From the NCBI GenBank assembly GCA_036417435.1, contig CM070910.1, forward strand, positions 13,271,501 through 13,335,500: a stretch of 64,000 nt of DNA, in the 5' to 3' direction. Each line of letters starts with the position of its first letter. Positions within the stretch are counted from its first letter, which is position 1. This document shows, one piece after another, positions 1-11,828 of this stretch. Made by a program: the position numbers and the translations under genes. The stretch comes from Inia geoffrensis. Taxonomy: Eukaryota > Chordata > Mammalia > Artiodactyla > Iniidae. Below the pieces are notes generated by a model. The model ran no database searches, was not told where the DNA came from, and was given only the letters and a program-made list of their open reading frames with translations.

Positions 1-930
1 ACAACCCTCAGAATGGGAGAAAATATTTTCAAATGAAGCAACTGACAATGGATTCAAAATATATAAATCGCTCATGCAGCTCAATATTAAAAAAACAAAA
101 AACCTAATCAAAAAATGCACAGAACACCTAAATACACATTTCTCCAAAGAAAACATACACATGGCCAAGTGGTACATGAAAAGCTACTCATCATCACTAG
201 TTATTAGGGAAATGCAAATCAAAACTACAATGAGGTATCACTTCACATCAGTTAGAATGGGCATCATAAGAAAATCTACAAACAACAAATGATGGAGCGG
301 GTGTGGAGAAAAGGGAACCCTCTTGCACTGTTGGTGGGAATGTAAATTGATACAGCCACTATGGAGAACAGTACAGAGTTTCCTTAAAAAACTAAAAATA
401 GAATTACCATATGACCCAGCATTCCCACTACTGAGCATATACCCAGAGGAAACCATAATTCAAAAAGACACATGCACCCTAATGTTCATTGCAGCACTAT
501 TTACAATAGCCAAGATGTGGAAGCAACCTAAATGCCCATCAACAGAAGAATAGATAAAGATGTGGTACATATATACAATGGAATATTACTCAGCCATAAA
601 AAAGGATGAAACTGGGTCATTTGTAGAGACTTGGATGGGCCTAGAGACTGTCATACAGAGTGAAGTAAGTCAGAAAGAGTAAAACAAATATTGTATATTA
701 ACACATATATGTGGAATCCAGAAAAATGGTACAGATGAACTGGTTTGCAGGGCAGAAACAGAGACACAGATATAGAGAACAAATGTATGGACAGCAAGGG
801 GGGAAAAATGGGGGGCAGGGGATGGGATGAATTGGGAGATTGGGATTGACATATATACACTAATATGTGTAAGATAGATAACTAATAAGAACATATTGTA
901 TAAAAAATAAAATTTAATTAAAAAAAAAGA
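1..930 (+). mobile_element. L1 LINE, 3' end (ORF2 tail and short 3' UTR)
   Basis: This is the 3' part of a cetartiodactyl-type L1 whose 5' side lies outside the window. The first ~600 bases are the decayed C-terminal end of ORF2: a 76-codon open piece at 323-553 has the L1 ORF2 tail pattern (HCWWECK near its start, LPYDPA further on) and other frames around it are broken. From ~600 the typical L1 3' UTR follows (tcatacagagtgaagtaag, then atgtggaatcc). The copy ends at 'tattgtataaaaaataaaa' and an A-rich tail, so it lacks the longer terminal segment present in the copy at 46,699-47,178. Non-functional. Confidence 0.9.
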
Positions 931-974
931 AATTAATCCAAAATAAGGCAAGAAAGGAGAGAAAAGGAGCATGC

Positions 975-1381
975 AATAGATGTGTTATCTGTGTCACCCC
1001 AAAAGATATGTTGAATTCCTCATTCCTGCCACCTGTGAATATGAAGTTATTTGGAAATAAGGTCTTTGCAGGTATAATTAAGATGGGGTAATGCTGAAGT
1101 AGCATGTGTCCTGATCCAATATGACTTGTGTCCTTATAAGAGGAAAAAAGACCCAGACACAGAGATAACAAGGCTGTGTGACAACAGAGGAAGATATTGG
1201 AGTGATGCAGCCACAAACCAAGAAATGCCAAGGATCAACAGCCAGCACCAGAAGTTAGGAAAAGTCAAGGAAGGATTCTGCCCAAAATCTCAGAGGGAGA
1301 GTGGTCCTGCCAACACCTTGATCTTGTAATTCTGGCCTCCAGAACTGTGAGACAACAAATTTTTACTGTTTTAAGTCAGAA
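975..1381 (+). mobile_element. MLT1-type LTR (ERVL-MaLR solo LTR)
   Basis: The order of blocks matches the MLT1 LTR group: 'atatgttgaattcctcattc', 'ttatttggaaataaggtc', 'tccaatatgacttgtgtcc', 'ttggagtgatgcagccac', 'aacaccttgatcttg', then 'ctccagaactgtgagacaa'. The usual last ~40 bases are missing and are replaced by an A-run at about 1,380. An old, non-autonomous retrovirus-like LTR; no internal coding region is attached. Family by eye, subfamily not fixed. Confidence 0.75.
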
Positions 1382-2690
1382 AAAAAAAATTACTGATTTG
1401 TTTCCCTGGGATCCTCCAAAGGTGAACAGCAATTTAGCTTTATTTGTTCTTTCATAGACTTTCATATATTTCTTGTTTTAATACATTGCAGTCATTAATG
1501 TTTTTGATGTTCAAATTTTTCCTTCTTCAGACTCTGTAACCCTCTTCTTTTTTGTCTTTTGTGTCCTTGACATATTTTCTGGTAATGGAATCTGGTCTAA
1601 ACTTACTTGATACAATCTCTACCCAGACCTGGAATCAGCCATTTCTCCAAGGAAGCCTGGTTCCTTTTAGTGGGAAATGTTTTTATAAGATTCAGTCTGG
1701 GACAAGAGTTGCTCATTGCTACTGGGTTGGTCTTGTTTCTTGTCCTTTAAGTGCGTGGAGCCAGTAAATATGTATTATATTTGTTATGAGACTATATATC
1801 TTGTCCTTCCATCCTGGGCTGCTCTTCTGTCACCTGTAAGAAATCATTTATATCAGTTTTGTTTCAACCTTCCCATTTTAAAAAATATAATCAATTACAA
1901 CATGTATATTAGGTTTCTCCCCTTTCCATACCTAAAAGGTGGCATATTCTAAAAAGCAAAACAAAACAATCAGTAAGGTAGTCCCTTCCCCCCCCAAAAA
2001 AAAACAGAAATTAAAGAAACAAAAAACAAACTTCTAAATATATGTGAGTTAAGTAGAAAATAATATACAATACAAAACACTTAGAATTGAACAATAATGA
2101 AAATGATATACATTAAAAAACTAGAGGATGAAGCCAAAAGCAAAACAGGCCCTTTGTAAAACAATTTAAAAATAGAGAGAGATGTAAATAAAAAACTCTT
2201 AATCCCATCATCCAGAGATAATCAGTTAACACTTGTTATAAAATCTGTGAGACTCTGTATATTAATGCAATGGGATTTCTTCTACCCTCAGAAGTTTGTT
2301 TTCTGGTCTCAGTGTTCTGGCTTAATAGAGAAAGTGCTTCAGAGAATCCTCCAAAACAAGGATAAGTTTTTTCCTAAGGAGAATTGTGTGGAGTAAAAGA
2401 TTTTTCATTTCATTACTTAATCAAATATAATCTTTTCCATTACACTATTGTGAATTTACTTGTTTTTTCATCTTACTACAGTAAGATTATGCTTACATAG
2501 AATGCTCCCTATATTTCCAACATCTTTGAGTCATCTCAACTTTAATATAAGATGTGAGATGTGCTTCTAACTTGACTGACTGGCTTGCCTGTATATTTTC
2601 AACATCACTAACCAATAATCACATATTAAATGATCAATCTTTCCCCCAAAACCTTAAAGTTGTGTCTTTTCTAATTTATTTACCTGAGTC
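1382..2690. other. AT-rich unassigned DNA
   Basis: No gene, RNA gene or confident repeat was recognised. Open frames of 71-78 codons at 1,552-1,952 overlap each other and show no recognisable domain; they fit chance. Short A-rich runs occur near 1,990. Confidence 0.5.
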
Positions 2691-2985
2691 TAAAATAACC
2701 CTTGCTATGTAAGAAAACATCCCCAAACTCAGTGACTTAAAACACTAAGAATTTATTTTTTCTTATATGTCTTCAGGTCACCTAGACGCTTTCTGGTCAT
2801 TGCTGACTCAATCATGCATCCACAGTTAGCTTCAGAGTCCGCAAGAAACTCTGGGATCTTGTCTGGGCGCTCAAATATTTGGGGTCAAGTGGCTCCAGAA
2901 TGGTCTAGCATGGCTTTGGTTGGGACGATTGGCCAGACCCAAGTAACAAACCCACCTGTGGCCCAGGCATTAATGCATTATGAAA
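2690..2985. mobile_element. MaLR-like LTR remnant (MLT1J-like)
   Basis: The block 'gctatgtaagaaaacatccccaaactcagtgacttaaaacac' and the 'aatttatt' after it resemble the 'accacccc-aaaactta-gtggcttaaaac' start of an MLT1J-type element. The following ~200 bases are consistent with it but strongly diverged. Low-confidence family label. Confidence 0.35.
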
Positions 2986-4435
2986 GTTTATTAACTTACT
3001 AAATGATTTTATGCATCACCCTCTTGATGAACTATTTTGGGTGCCATTCTATAAATTATTGTATCTATATTTTACATGTTCCTTTTAGTCTCCTAGGCCA
3101 TTGGGTATATTTAGGGAGAATAAAATGAATAAATTTTATTAGAGAAGAACAAACTTACTATATTGAAAATAATGGAAATGGAAAATTAAGAATTTAGAAT
3201 ATAATAAACACAGAGGGGATCATCAATATATTTTTTAATCCAACAATTATTAATGTTTTCATTCCTCAGATAAATCTATTATGCTCCATATCTGTAATGC
3301 ATTACCTATATTTTATATTAGGCTAATATTATACTTTATATTACTCTCAAAAACAGTCAGAATACTAGAAATTTATTTTACTGCATAACCATTTACACCA
3401 TGAAAACTTCTATGAATGCTTACATGTTTTCAACAAAATAAAGTTACAGGCTTATATTATAATTTTCTGATTTTCTAAAATTCATTATCATTTAAGCTCA
3501 ATTATGATAGAAACAAGAAAACTAACAATGCTGCTATTTTATTATGTAAAAATGTATAAATATCCTAACTACACGAACTTCAAAACCATAAAGTTTATTA
3601 GCTTAATTTTTGTCTCTATCTCAACAATCTAATTTTAGCATATTTTTACATGAAAATATGTGATCATTTTTAATTTGACTTTTAAATCAAACATAACAAA
3701 GATTGATATAAACTGGTTGGTGGATAATGGCTAATTTTCATTTCCTTTTTTTATAATTTTATCTACTTTTAAAATTCTACACAATGAACGTATATTTCAG
3801 TAGTATCAAAAAATAATAAAAATTATTTTTAACTCGTATACCTACTAATAATGAACTTGTTCCCTTCCCTTTATATTCAAATTTAAAATGTAGAAATGTT
3901 AAGTTATAGTTTGATTTTTAAAATATTATATAATTATGACTGTGTACATGTTATTTGCTAACACTGAGTTTATCCTAAATGGGGATATATAATCTTCTCC
4001 ATTTTCCTATCTTTAGTTAGAATTCCTAATGAATATTCATTTTTGAATACTGCAATTGTTTTTAGAATAGATTGACTGTTGTTAAAAATCCCAAGAGAAA
4101 TTAGCCCCATGGTCAATTAATATTAATTGGTCAGGGGGTTAGAATTAATTGCTAGGACTTTTAATCAATTTTGAATTTTCATATTTCAAGGCTTATTTCC
4201 CCCACAATTAACTATCCCAGGTCCTTAAAATGTGTTTTCTTTACCTGAAATATTTTCTTCTGCTCATCCTCTTCGCCTAGTTAATACCTTCTTACCTTTC
4301 AGGGCTCAGCTTAGACATCACAATTCAGGAGATCTTAAACTTCTTGCTAGCTTATATCCCCCTGATATATGTTGTCATTGAACTCTATAATTTTTCTTCT
4401 AGTATATATCAGTATTTGTAATTTTATATCAACTA
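2986..4435. other. Very AT-rich unassigned DNA
   Basis: About 1.4 kb without recognisable genes or repeats and with no open frame worth noting. Homopolymer A and T runs are frequent. Confidence 0.5.
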
Positions 4436-4439
4436 GAAG

Positions 4440-4545
4440 TCAATCTTCTTAAAGACAGGGATTTTTATCTATTTTTTCTTTCACTGCTTTATCACTGGTA
4501 CCTAGAACAGTGATGGCTACATAGTAAACATTCAATAAATATTTA
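4440..4545 (+). mobile_element. L2 LINE 3' end
   Basis: The end 'cctagaacagtgatggctacatagtaaacattcaataaatattt' matches the L2 3' terminus (cctagcacagtgcctggcacatagtaggtgctcaataaat). It is followed by two TTAGGG units near 4,557, too few to mean anything. Confidence 0.75.
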
Positions 4546-4599
4546 CAGTATTGTTTAGGGTTAGGGTTTAAATATTCAATTAATCCTCCTATCCATCAA

Positions 4600-4725
4600 C
4601 CTGTGAGTTCGGTAAGGGCAGCACAGCCTCCGTCTTGTCACTACCATAGTCTCAATTCCACACATTGTATCTAGCACAGAGCAGGCATTCACTGCACATT
4701 TGCTTAATGAAGGATGGGAAACATT
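4600..4725 (+). mobile_element. L2 LINE 3' end, second copy
   Basis: 'gtatctagcacagagcaggcattcactgcacatttgcttaatgaagg' is another diverged L2 3' terminus just downstream of the first. The two may be separate insertions or one duplicated end. Confidence 0.6.
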
Positions 4726-5330
4726 AGTAGAAGGAATTGAATTTTGAGATGGTGCACTGGAGATTTCAGGAGTATTCCCCATGTGGATGGTGGGTACAGA
4801 GGACAACGGCTACCCCATGGCCTTCACTGGAGGTTGGATCAAACCCAGTGAAGAAGAGAAATCACATTTCCACTTCACTGGAACTTAAATACGCAAGGTT
4901 TGGGAAGTTCTTGAAAGACAAAAGTCTGAATATAGAGCAAGTTTACTCTCCACGTCTCTCAACAGAGAAAAAGAAAAAGAATCAGTGGCTGCAGATGAGG
5001 AGACTATTTATTTGCCCTGAAATTTTCAGTGTCTTTGTGTAAATAACACAGTAAGTATTCAATACAAGGTTCAGCTTACCATATTTTATATAAAAGGTAC
5101 TAGGAAAATATATAAAACCCTTAGTGACCTTCTGCATACTTAATTACCTGAAGAAACGCACTTAAAAGTGAATTGATTATGTTTAAATTGATTTCATGGA
5201 ATTAGGCTCCTTTTAACATTGTTATATGGCAGAAAACATTTCATTATTATTTGTTACTAAAAACTAAATGATCTCATGGTTTTGTAGCTAGAGACCAGCA
5301 AAGGCTAGAATCTCTTACTGACAGTTCAAA
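4726..5330. other. Unassigned DNA
   Basis: A 101-codon open frame at 4,737-5,042 (+) has no recognisable domain; its C-terminal half is lysine-rich because of an A-rich tract. I do not call it a gene. Confidence 0.45.
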
Positions 5331-6070
5331 TTTCTGCTGAATAGACTCTGCTCAAATAGGATCAAGTATTCACCTTAGTTCAGTCGATAATGGCAGAGGG
5401 AGCAGAGTAATATAGCATCACACTGGGCTTCTCAGTGATAAACTTTGACCTTGTGGGTCAGTGAGAGAGGTGAGTCCCCAGAGAGAAGTGAACAGGTAGA
5501 TATCATCCAAATGCACCAACTTTAATATACTTTATTTTCTGATGTATTTGTTGGTTCGCCACCTTGGGAGTTCTCTGGGCCAAATTCAAAATCAACTTCC
5601 ATACTCAGAGAGCAATAGGAGACCAAAGAAAGAGGCAGACCACTCCAGATTGGTAGGTGGCAGTCTTAGTCAGCAAGGGGACTTATATCAAGTATATCAA
5701 AGCTTGTCTTGGGCAGCTGCGAAATGGGTAGATCTCCACAACCATCCACCAGAATCTTAAAATTTCTACAGAGGCCTTAACAGAACTGAGTCACGTACAC
5801 AGTCCAGATGGTCTCAACAACACGTTATTCTGTCTACGCTGCATCATTGAAATGGGTCCTCCTGTGGGAACGGTGGGCTGAATGTACTTCCTAAGAACCA
5901 GGGCCAGGGGAGGAGGGTGTCAGAAGCTTTTGACTGTCAGAATCCAGCTCTCAGGTCAACCAGCTCTCAGATCGTGTCCTCTCCATGACCTCCTCCAACA
6001 ATATTAAGCTTCAACCCTTCATGAAAAAATATCAAAAGCAATTAAAGACCACCCCCTGATGTTTCCCCAG
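5331..6070. other. Unclassified block, possibly a decayed LTR on the minus strand
   Basis: Composition here is more balanced than in the flanks. The minus strand has an AATAAA-like motif near 5,531 (plus: tttatt), which, with the length, could fit an old artiodactyl retroviral LTR in reverse orientation. No convincing TG...CA ends or target duplication were found. No coding signal. Confidence 0.25.
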
Positions 6071-6279
6071 AAAGCATCAAGCCTTATGGACCATACCAAA
6101 CAACTCAGCAAAAGGATTAGTTGAAAGTGTTTCAATCCATAGAGTAACATGAGAGCTCCATTTAGTCCCCAAACTTTAACTTAATAAATACTGTAATAAA
6201 CTACTTAGGCTATTGCACAAAATTCTTAACCAAAGAAAAAAATTTTTAATAATAAAGTTATATAAATATCAGTCATGGT

Positions 6280-6870
6280 CCATTCAGGAGAGAGAAATCT
6301 TATCAGACATTTGAACAGGGAAGATAACATTTCTAACTACTTAAAATGTGGTTACTAAAGTGTGCAGGGGTAGCAGCTGCAGGATGGTTACTCCTTAGGG
6401 TTGAGAGGAAAGTGAATAAGGAAGAAACTCAGAAACTTACAAGGGGCTGCAAGGCTGAGATCTCAGAGTAGATGGTGTCGTTGCTGCTTGCTGCCTGTCA
6501 CTGTGATGATGCAGAAACTTGACGGAAGCACTCTTTGCAAAACTGTGAAACCACAAAAGTATCTTGTCATTGTGGGGACCATGACACTTGCTGGAAGATG
6601 CTACCCCTGAACTGCAAAACAGTTCATGATGATGAAGAAACACGCTAGGAGGTGTCCTCCATAAAAGGCAAAGTACATTCAGCTGTGGTATATGCTCCTG
6701 TGTCCATTTCACACCAATCTTCTCAATGTCCCACGGAAAACAGAGCACAAAAACATCTCTTCCTACTCTTCCTGTCCTACCGTTCCTCCAGTGTCTTCTC
6801 AGGAGAACCTAATACCAAGCCAGCTGGCACAGGGTAAATGTAATCTGCAGTGTCTAATTCCATCATCACA
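6280..6870. other. Unclassified old interspersed repeat candidate
   Basis: Two ends look repeat-like: 'gtccattcaggagagagaaa' at the left and 'gagaacctaataccaagccagctggcac' at the right, a pairing that recalls a common old mammalian repeat I cannot name with confidence. Open frames on both strands (up to 103 codons) show no domains. Confidence 0.3.
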
Positions 6871-7948
6871 AAGCAGGGCAAACAAGGGTGAGTTTGGGGC
6901 TGAGAAACAATAAATCAATAACTGGCACAGTCCACACCTTTAGTCACTCAGTAACCACACACATATTTCTACACACATTTCAGCCTCCATACAACACAAC
7001 TCTGTTTCTACCCAACAGGATGGAAATTTCCTTCATACTAGTAAAGAAGCTCTCATCCTCTCCCCAAAATGGAAAAATACTGTCTCAACACCCATTGTAT
7101 CCTTCACTAGCTGTATTAATCATTTCACAAATTCAGTTCTAGTCCCATTGAATATCCTACTACCTAAAGACTGAATTGTAAAGTTAACGTTCCACAAACT
7201 TCTTTAAAATGATAACATGAAGAAGGAGGCAGAGAAAGAAAAAATAGATCATATGTATAAATATATACACTTAACAAACAAGGAGAAAATATGCAAGGCT
7301 CTTAGAGTCTTTCTTTTTATTTTTACTTTTTCAGAAAAGGAAAGTTTATTACCATAGCAATAGTAGTAGTCAGATATCAACATTTTGGTGCCAGTTTCTT
7401 GAGCCCCATTCTGTAAGGAAACTTCTCTATGCCAGGGTCCTGACAACCTTGTATATGTCCAAAGGCCACTTTGGTGGACCCATGCTTTGGTGGAAGGTCC
7501 TGTGATCCTCCAGGACACAGGAGGATGGGCAGTTTTTCCTTCTGTAATTGGTCCCAATGCAGCAGCTGACAGCTGTGATATCCTTAGTTTCTTTACACCT
7601 TCCATCTTTCTTTTGCCTTTCATTAGTCCTAAGCTGCTCTAGGTTCATTGCCTGAAAGAGTAATCAAAACTCTAATTCCTGAAGGGTCTGAGTCCTCAGC
7701 CATCCTTTCCTGTTTTGTTTGCTGTTCCTTTCCATTCACTTTATTAATGGGAAGGAAATAAGGGGAATTCCAGAAAATCACTTGATTTCTAGATATCATT
7801 CTCCTTGACTCTACTGTATTAGCAATAACCTAATTTGCTCTTGGTAATTGGAATCAGTCACTCTGGCTATTAGAGTACCCCTCTCCATTTTTGCCTGTTG
7901 CTTCCAATTCATTTGAACCATCTTTGTGTCACCTAGGGGAATATTGTC
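6871..7948. other. Unassigned DNA, possibly decayed ERV internal sequence
   Basis: No gene recognised. Overlapping minus-strand frames at 7,249-7,648 (124 and 73 codons) have no domain I can name. The ERV-L-like integrase lies to the right on the same strand, so this could be the decayed 3' part of that provirus with the MST LTR inserted between. That is inference from position only. Confidence 0.3.
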
Positions 7949-7990
7949 ATATATGTGTGTGTGTGTATATATATACATGTATATATATAA
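7949..7990. repeat. TG/TA dinucleotide simple repeat
   Basis: A short alternating purine-pyrimidine run, (TG)n followed by (TA)n with one interruption. Confidence 0.9.
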
Positions 7991-8027
7991 CTATAAAACA
8001 CATAAGATTACACATCTTCAATATATA

Positions 8028-8373
8028 TGCTATAGACTGAATATTTGTGTCCCCCCCAAAATTCATATGTTGAAACTTAATCTTTAATGTGATGGTATTA
8101 AGAGGTGGAACCTTTGGGAGGTAATTAGGTCATGAGAGTAGAGCCCTCACGAATGGGATTAGCCCCCTTATATAAAAGACACCCCAGAGAGCTCTCTTGT
8201 CTTCCATGTGAGGACATAACAAGAAGACAGCCGTCTATGAACCAGGAAGTGAGCTCTCACCAGAGACCAAATCTGCTGGTGCCTTGATCTTGGATTTCCC
8301 AGCCTCCAGAAATAAATGTTTGTTGTTTAAGCTACACAGTCTATGGTATTTTTATCTTAGCTTGAACAGACTG
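8028..8373 (+). mobile_element. MST-type LTR (ERVL-MaLR solo LTR)
   Basis: A near full-length MST/THE1-group LTR: 'tgtcccccccaaaattcat', 'gtgatggtattaagaggtgg', 'cctttgggaggtaattaggtcatgag', 'atgggattagc', 'tgtgaggaca', 'ctggtgccttgatcttgg', 'cagcctccagaa', 'tctatggtattttt'. No second LTR or gag-like interior is attached, so it is probably a solo LTR left by recombination. Confidence 0.85.
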
Positions 8374-8579
8374 AGATAATATGTAATTCATATATTGCTC
8401 AATGCAATATGTATGTTCATATACTGTTCAGTGTAATAAATATATGGCATGGTATGTTGTATGTATCATATATGTAGCCACTTCACTTCTTAATTATCAC
8501 ACCCATGTTTTCTGACTATGGGGGAGAAAGCATAACATAATGCTCTGATTCAAACCATATACTGTATCCTGAAAGAGGA

Positions 8580-9185
8580 AAGCTCCTTCTTGCAAGGTGT
8601 AGTTTTCCAAGTAACACTGTAACTGAGACCTCAATAGCCATTCCATCTTTCAAGCAGACCAACTACTTCTAGGTGATAAAATATGCCATCAGACCAGTTC
8701 ATTTCTTTTGCATGAGCCAAGTGTTGCACATCCTTTGCTACAAGATTAGTTCCTTGATCAGAAGCAATGCAGTCCAGGATACCATGACTGCTGATAAGGC
8801 ATTTTGCCAGTGCATGGGTGGTGGCAGAAGCATCAAAGTCAGGGAAGGCAAATTCATATCCAGAAAATATTTTTTCAGTGAAGATGACTCTCTGTCTCAT
8901 CATGATGGAAATAGTTCAATGTAATCAATCAGCCCAGTGTCACTAGCTGGTCCCCTCAAGCATTGCCACCACATTAGGGGCTCAGCGTTGTTCTCTGTTG
9001 TTGGGAGAATGACACTCAACATATAGTGGCCAGCTTATCCTTTTTTAAGGGGAAGCCCAAGTTGTTGAGCTCATGGAAACTGTCCATCCCTGCCATTCTG
9101 GTTACTTTGTTCATGGGCCATTGAACAACCACTGAGGGGGATGGGGAAAAGTTGACTGACATCCACCTGTCATTTTAGCCATCTG
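8580..9185 (-). pseudogene. Endogenous retrovirus (ERV-L-like) integrase remnant
   Basis: On the minus strand, a 90-codon open piece (8,903 down to 8,631) looks like the catalytic core of a retroviral integrase. It carries SDQGT with the second catalytic Asp at residue 49 and LLERWNG with the Glu at residue 85, leaving exactly 35 residues between them, the D,35,E spacing of integrases. A hydrophobic-aromatic stretch (GYEFAFPDF) precedes it, as in this fold. Upstream the matching frame is interrupted by a stop at about 8,915 and seems to continue in another frame, and the piece ends in a stop right after the Glu motif. It is an old broken pol fragment, not functional. ERV-L class is judged from the residue pattern and is less certain than integrase identity. 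Confidence 0.65.
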
Positions 9186-9758
9186 ATTATTGAGGTTATT
9201 AAGAAGGGCAGCTTTTTCCAAAATTCTCTGCAAAATTCAGGATTTCTACTTTATCTTACCTCTATAATGCTACATTCAGCAGTACTTTGGGCCCATCTTT
9301 GTGCACTTCTATCATTTCAAGTGTTTCTATTTTCCATGTGCAGATCTGTTTGCTATGCATGAATGGAGAAGAATTTTAAACACCTATTTGTAGGAAGAAT
9401 ACTTTTATTGTTGATGTCCAACTTATAATTAGATTTCTCCATCGTGAAAAAAAGTAATGCCATGACACATTCTTTGTTACGTCATTAGGCATTTCCTGAG
9501 CCTCTGTTAAGTCAGTGTTTCTTTTTAATTATATCTAAAGTCATGTGGATTATACATCTACACCACTATTTTCACCTTTATCCCAATACTACTTTCTCCT
9601 TAGCTTTCAAGATTTACAATCTAATGAGGTTTTCCATTCACATCTAAAAACATAAAAACGTATTTCCCCAAATTTTAAAACTTGTGTCAGCAATAAACTC
9701 TTCTATTAGTCAAGAACCTTCCCAACCCTGAGGCTGACCCAGACTTAGGGTAAAATTT
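9186..9758. other. Unassigned AT-rich DNA
   Basis: No gene or confident repeat seen. Confidence 0.45.
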
Positions 9759-9759
9759 C

Positions 9760-9925
9760 TAGTACTTCTCAAATTTTTCATTTGAGTAGAAATTACCCAA
9801 AGATCTTGTTAAAATGAAGATTCTGACTTGGCAGATCTGGGCTGGGACTTAAGACTCTGCATTTCTAGTAAGTTCCAAGATGGTGTTGATGGGGTGCCAA
9901 TCTGTGCAACCATATTCTGAAAACA
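9760..9925 (+). mobile_element. MER5A DNA transposon (hAT-Charlie MITE)
   Basis: 'agtacttctcaaattt', 'aaagatcttgttaaaatgaagattctgact', 'tctgcatttctagtaagttcc' and 'tggtgttgatgggg' follow the MER5A consensus in order. It is a short non-autonomous element without coding capacity. Confidence 0.8.
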
Positions 9926-11828
9926 AAGGAGTTAATACACAAAGCATGTGCTGTGCTGGAGCCTATTTTTAGCTCATTTCAGGAATCTTGCAAGCCAGTT
10001 GTTAACATAGCCATTATTAAAAGTTATATTATGTAAAACTTCAATTAAATAAATTGTATTAAACAAAGAAAATGTGTATCTAAAACTCATTACTCCCTAA
10101 TTCATTTTCCACATTTTATTTTTATCCATGCTCTTGAGGTTTCCACATTTTATTTTTATCCATGCTCTTGAGGTTATTCACATCTATCATGTCTGTATAA
10201 TGAAAATACTTATAATGGGGTCCTCCTACACATCTTTTTCCAACTCTCCCTTCAGTAACATCACATTGGTCTCTCAAAATGGCCATGGTGGTAGTATTTA
10301 AAACACAGAAATTGGCAAACACTACAAATCAGTTCCCCCGCTTTTTCCAAACATTTACCCGCACACAACTGGTCCCTTAATCTAAGTGAGATTTTGGTCC
10401 CTCATCTAAGATTACCCAAAGGGTAGGCCAGGTATATTCAATGCTTGGTGACTGCACTCAAATCCCAGACTTACAAGAGAGACAAATAGATGTCACTTTA
10501 ATTCTCCCATATCTGACAAGAACTGGACTCAGGACTAAAACGCATATTCACTCTGAAGAGAGCAAAAGGATACATTTAGGGGTGGAAGGAAATTCGTGAC
10601 AACAAACACATGTTCAACCCAATCACTTAGAGCAGAGCAAGACTCATAATAAATACTTTGATGAGAATATTGTTTCTACCTTTACACATTAAAGCGAACC
10701 TTTATATTTGTTATTTACGATAATGTCTTTGTCACATTATAAATCAAAGGGTTCTTGAAATATTTCTCTGAAATATTCGGCTCTTCTGCTATGCAAAGAA
10801 AATATTTTTTAGTTTAATGGTGCCTTCTGAAGTGAAATTTTTATAATTACATGGATTAGAATGTACCCAGGTTTTAGGAATCTATATTAATATTTGAAAA
10901 ACTTTGGAAAAAAACTAAAGTCCCCTCTGGAATGAGACTTTCCACCCTTGATGGCTTTATTTACACTTTGGTTGGTACATATACTCATATATTCACCTTC
11001 ACAGGGAGTTTTCCAACTTCTAATTTTGTCTTACAATACTTTTAGCCTTGATGTATGCAGGAACATCTGGGTAAAAACTGACATCTGATAGTAAGTTATA
11101 AGTATATAAAATTTATTCTTTAATCTGTAAACAATTCACCCTTTTAAGCTCAGTGTAAATATTTCCCCACTCCATTAATCTCCACTGACCTAAAAATTTA
11201 GAAATACTCTCTCCCACCTCACTGAATTCCTAGAGGATTTCCTACTTGGAGAAGAAAATCAACTAGAGCACCATTCAGATAAGACTTTATTTGAAAATGC
11301 CTGGCATGAGGAGGAAGGGTAAAGAAGCATCTAGATTGGAGAAGGGGCAGACTGTTTCATGAGGCTTTAGCAGGAGGAGGGATATGGGTCAAAGTTCAGC
11401 TAGTTCCGGAAACAGGAAGAGAGGGATGTTTCATGTGGATTAGCAGCCATCGTTTGGCAGCCAGGATCTTATCTAGAGGATGAAGAGGAATAGTTCAGGA
11501 TTCTGTCCTGTGCAGGGGTGGGTGGAACAGCTGCCAGAGCAAGTGCATACAAAGGCCACAGTGGAAACCTTTCAGGTCTCAAGTCCTTCGGTTTCTCTCA
11601 CACACACCTATCATTCGACATTCTTTAATACCTTATAGTTAGGGTGTGGATGAAAATGATCTCCAACACTAGGAGGATGAACAAGAAATGCTACCAATAA
11701 TTACCCCAAGAAAACAGGCATGAATCATATGGTCATTATACACTCACTTAATTTTATCGTATTTTTTTTCTGTTTGCTCTGTCAGATTTTAAATCTCCAT
11801 GTATCACAATACAAAGAGCCCTTTTTTA
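9926..11828. other. Unassigned DNA
   Basis: No gene recognised. It contains the 34-bp tandem duplication annotated separately. The part at ~11,240-11,640 is purine-rich and less AT-rich than its surroundings and could be an old LTR, but no ends were recognised. Confidence 0.4.
10107..10174 (+). repeat. Perfect 34-bp tandem duplication
   Basis: A 34-base unit starting 'ttccacattttatttttatc' occurs twice head to tail (10,107-10,140 and 10,141-10,174) without mismatch. Identity of the copies implies a recent duplication, or an assembly artefact. Confidence 0.95.

Noticed and set aside
4555..4572. Telomere-like TTAGGG units
   Set aside because: Only two to three units, too few for an interstitial telomere or a telomere-healing event.
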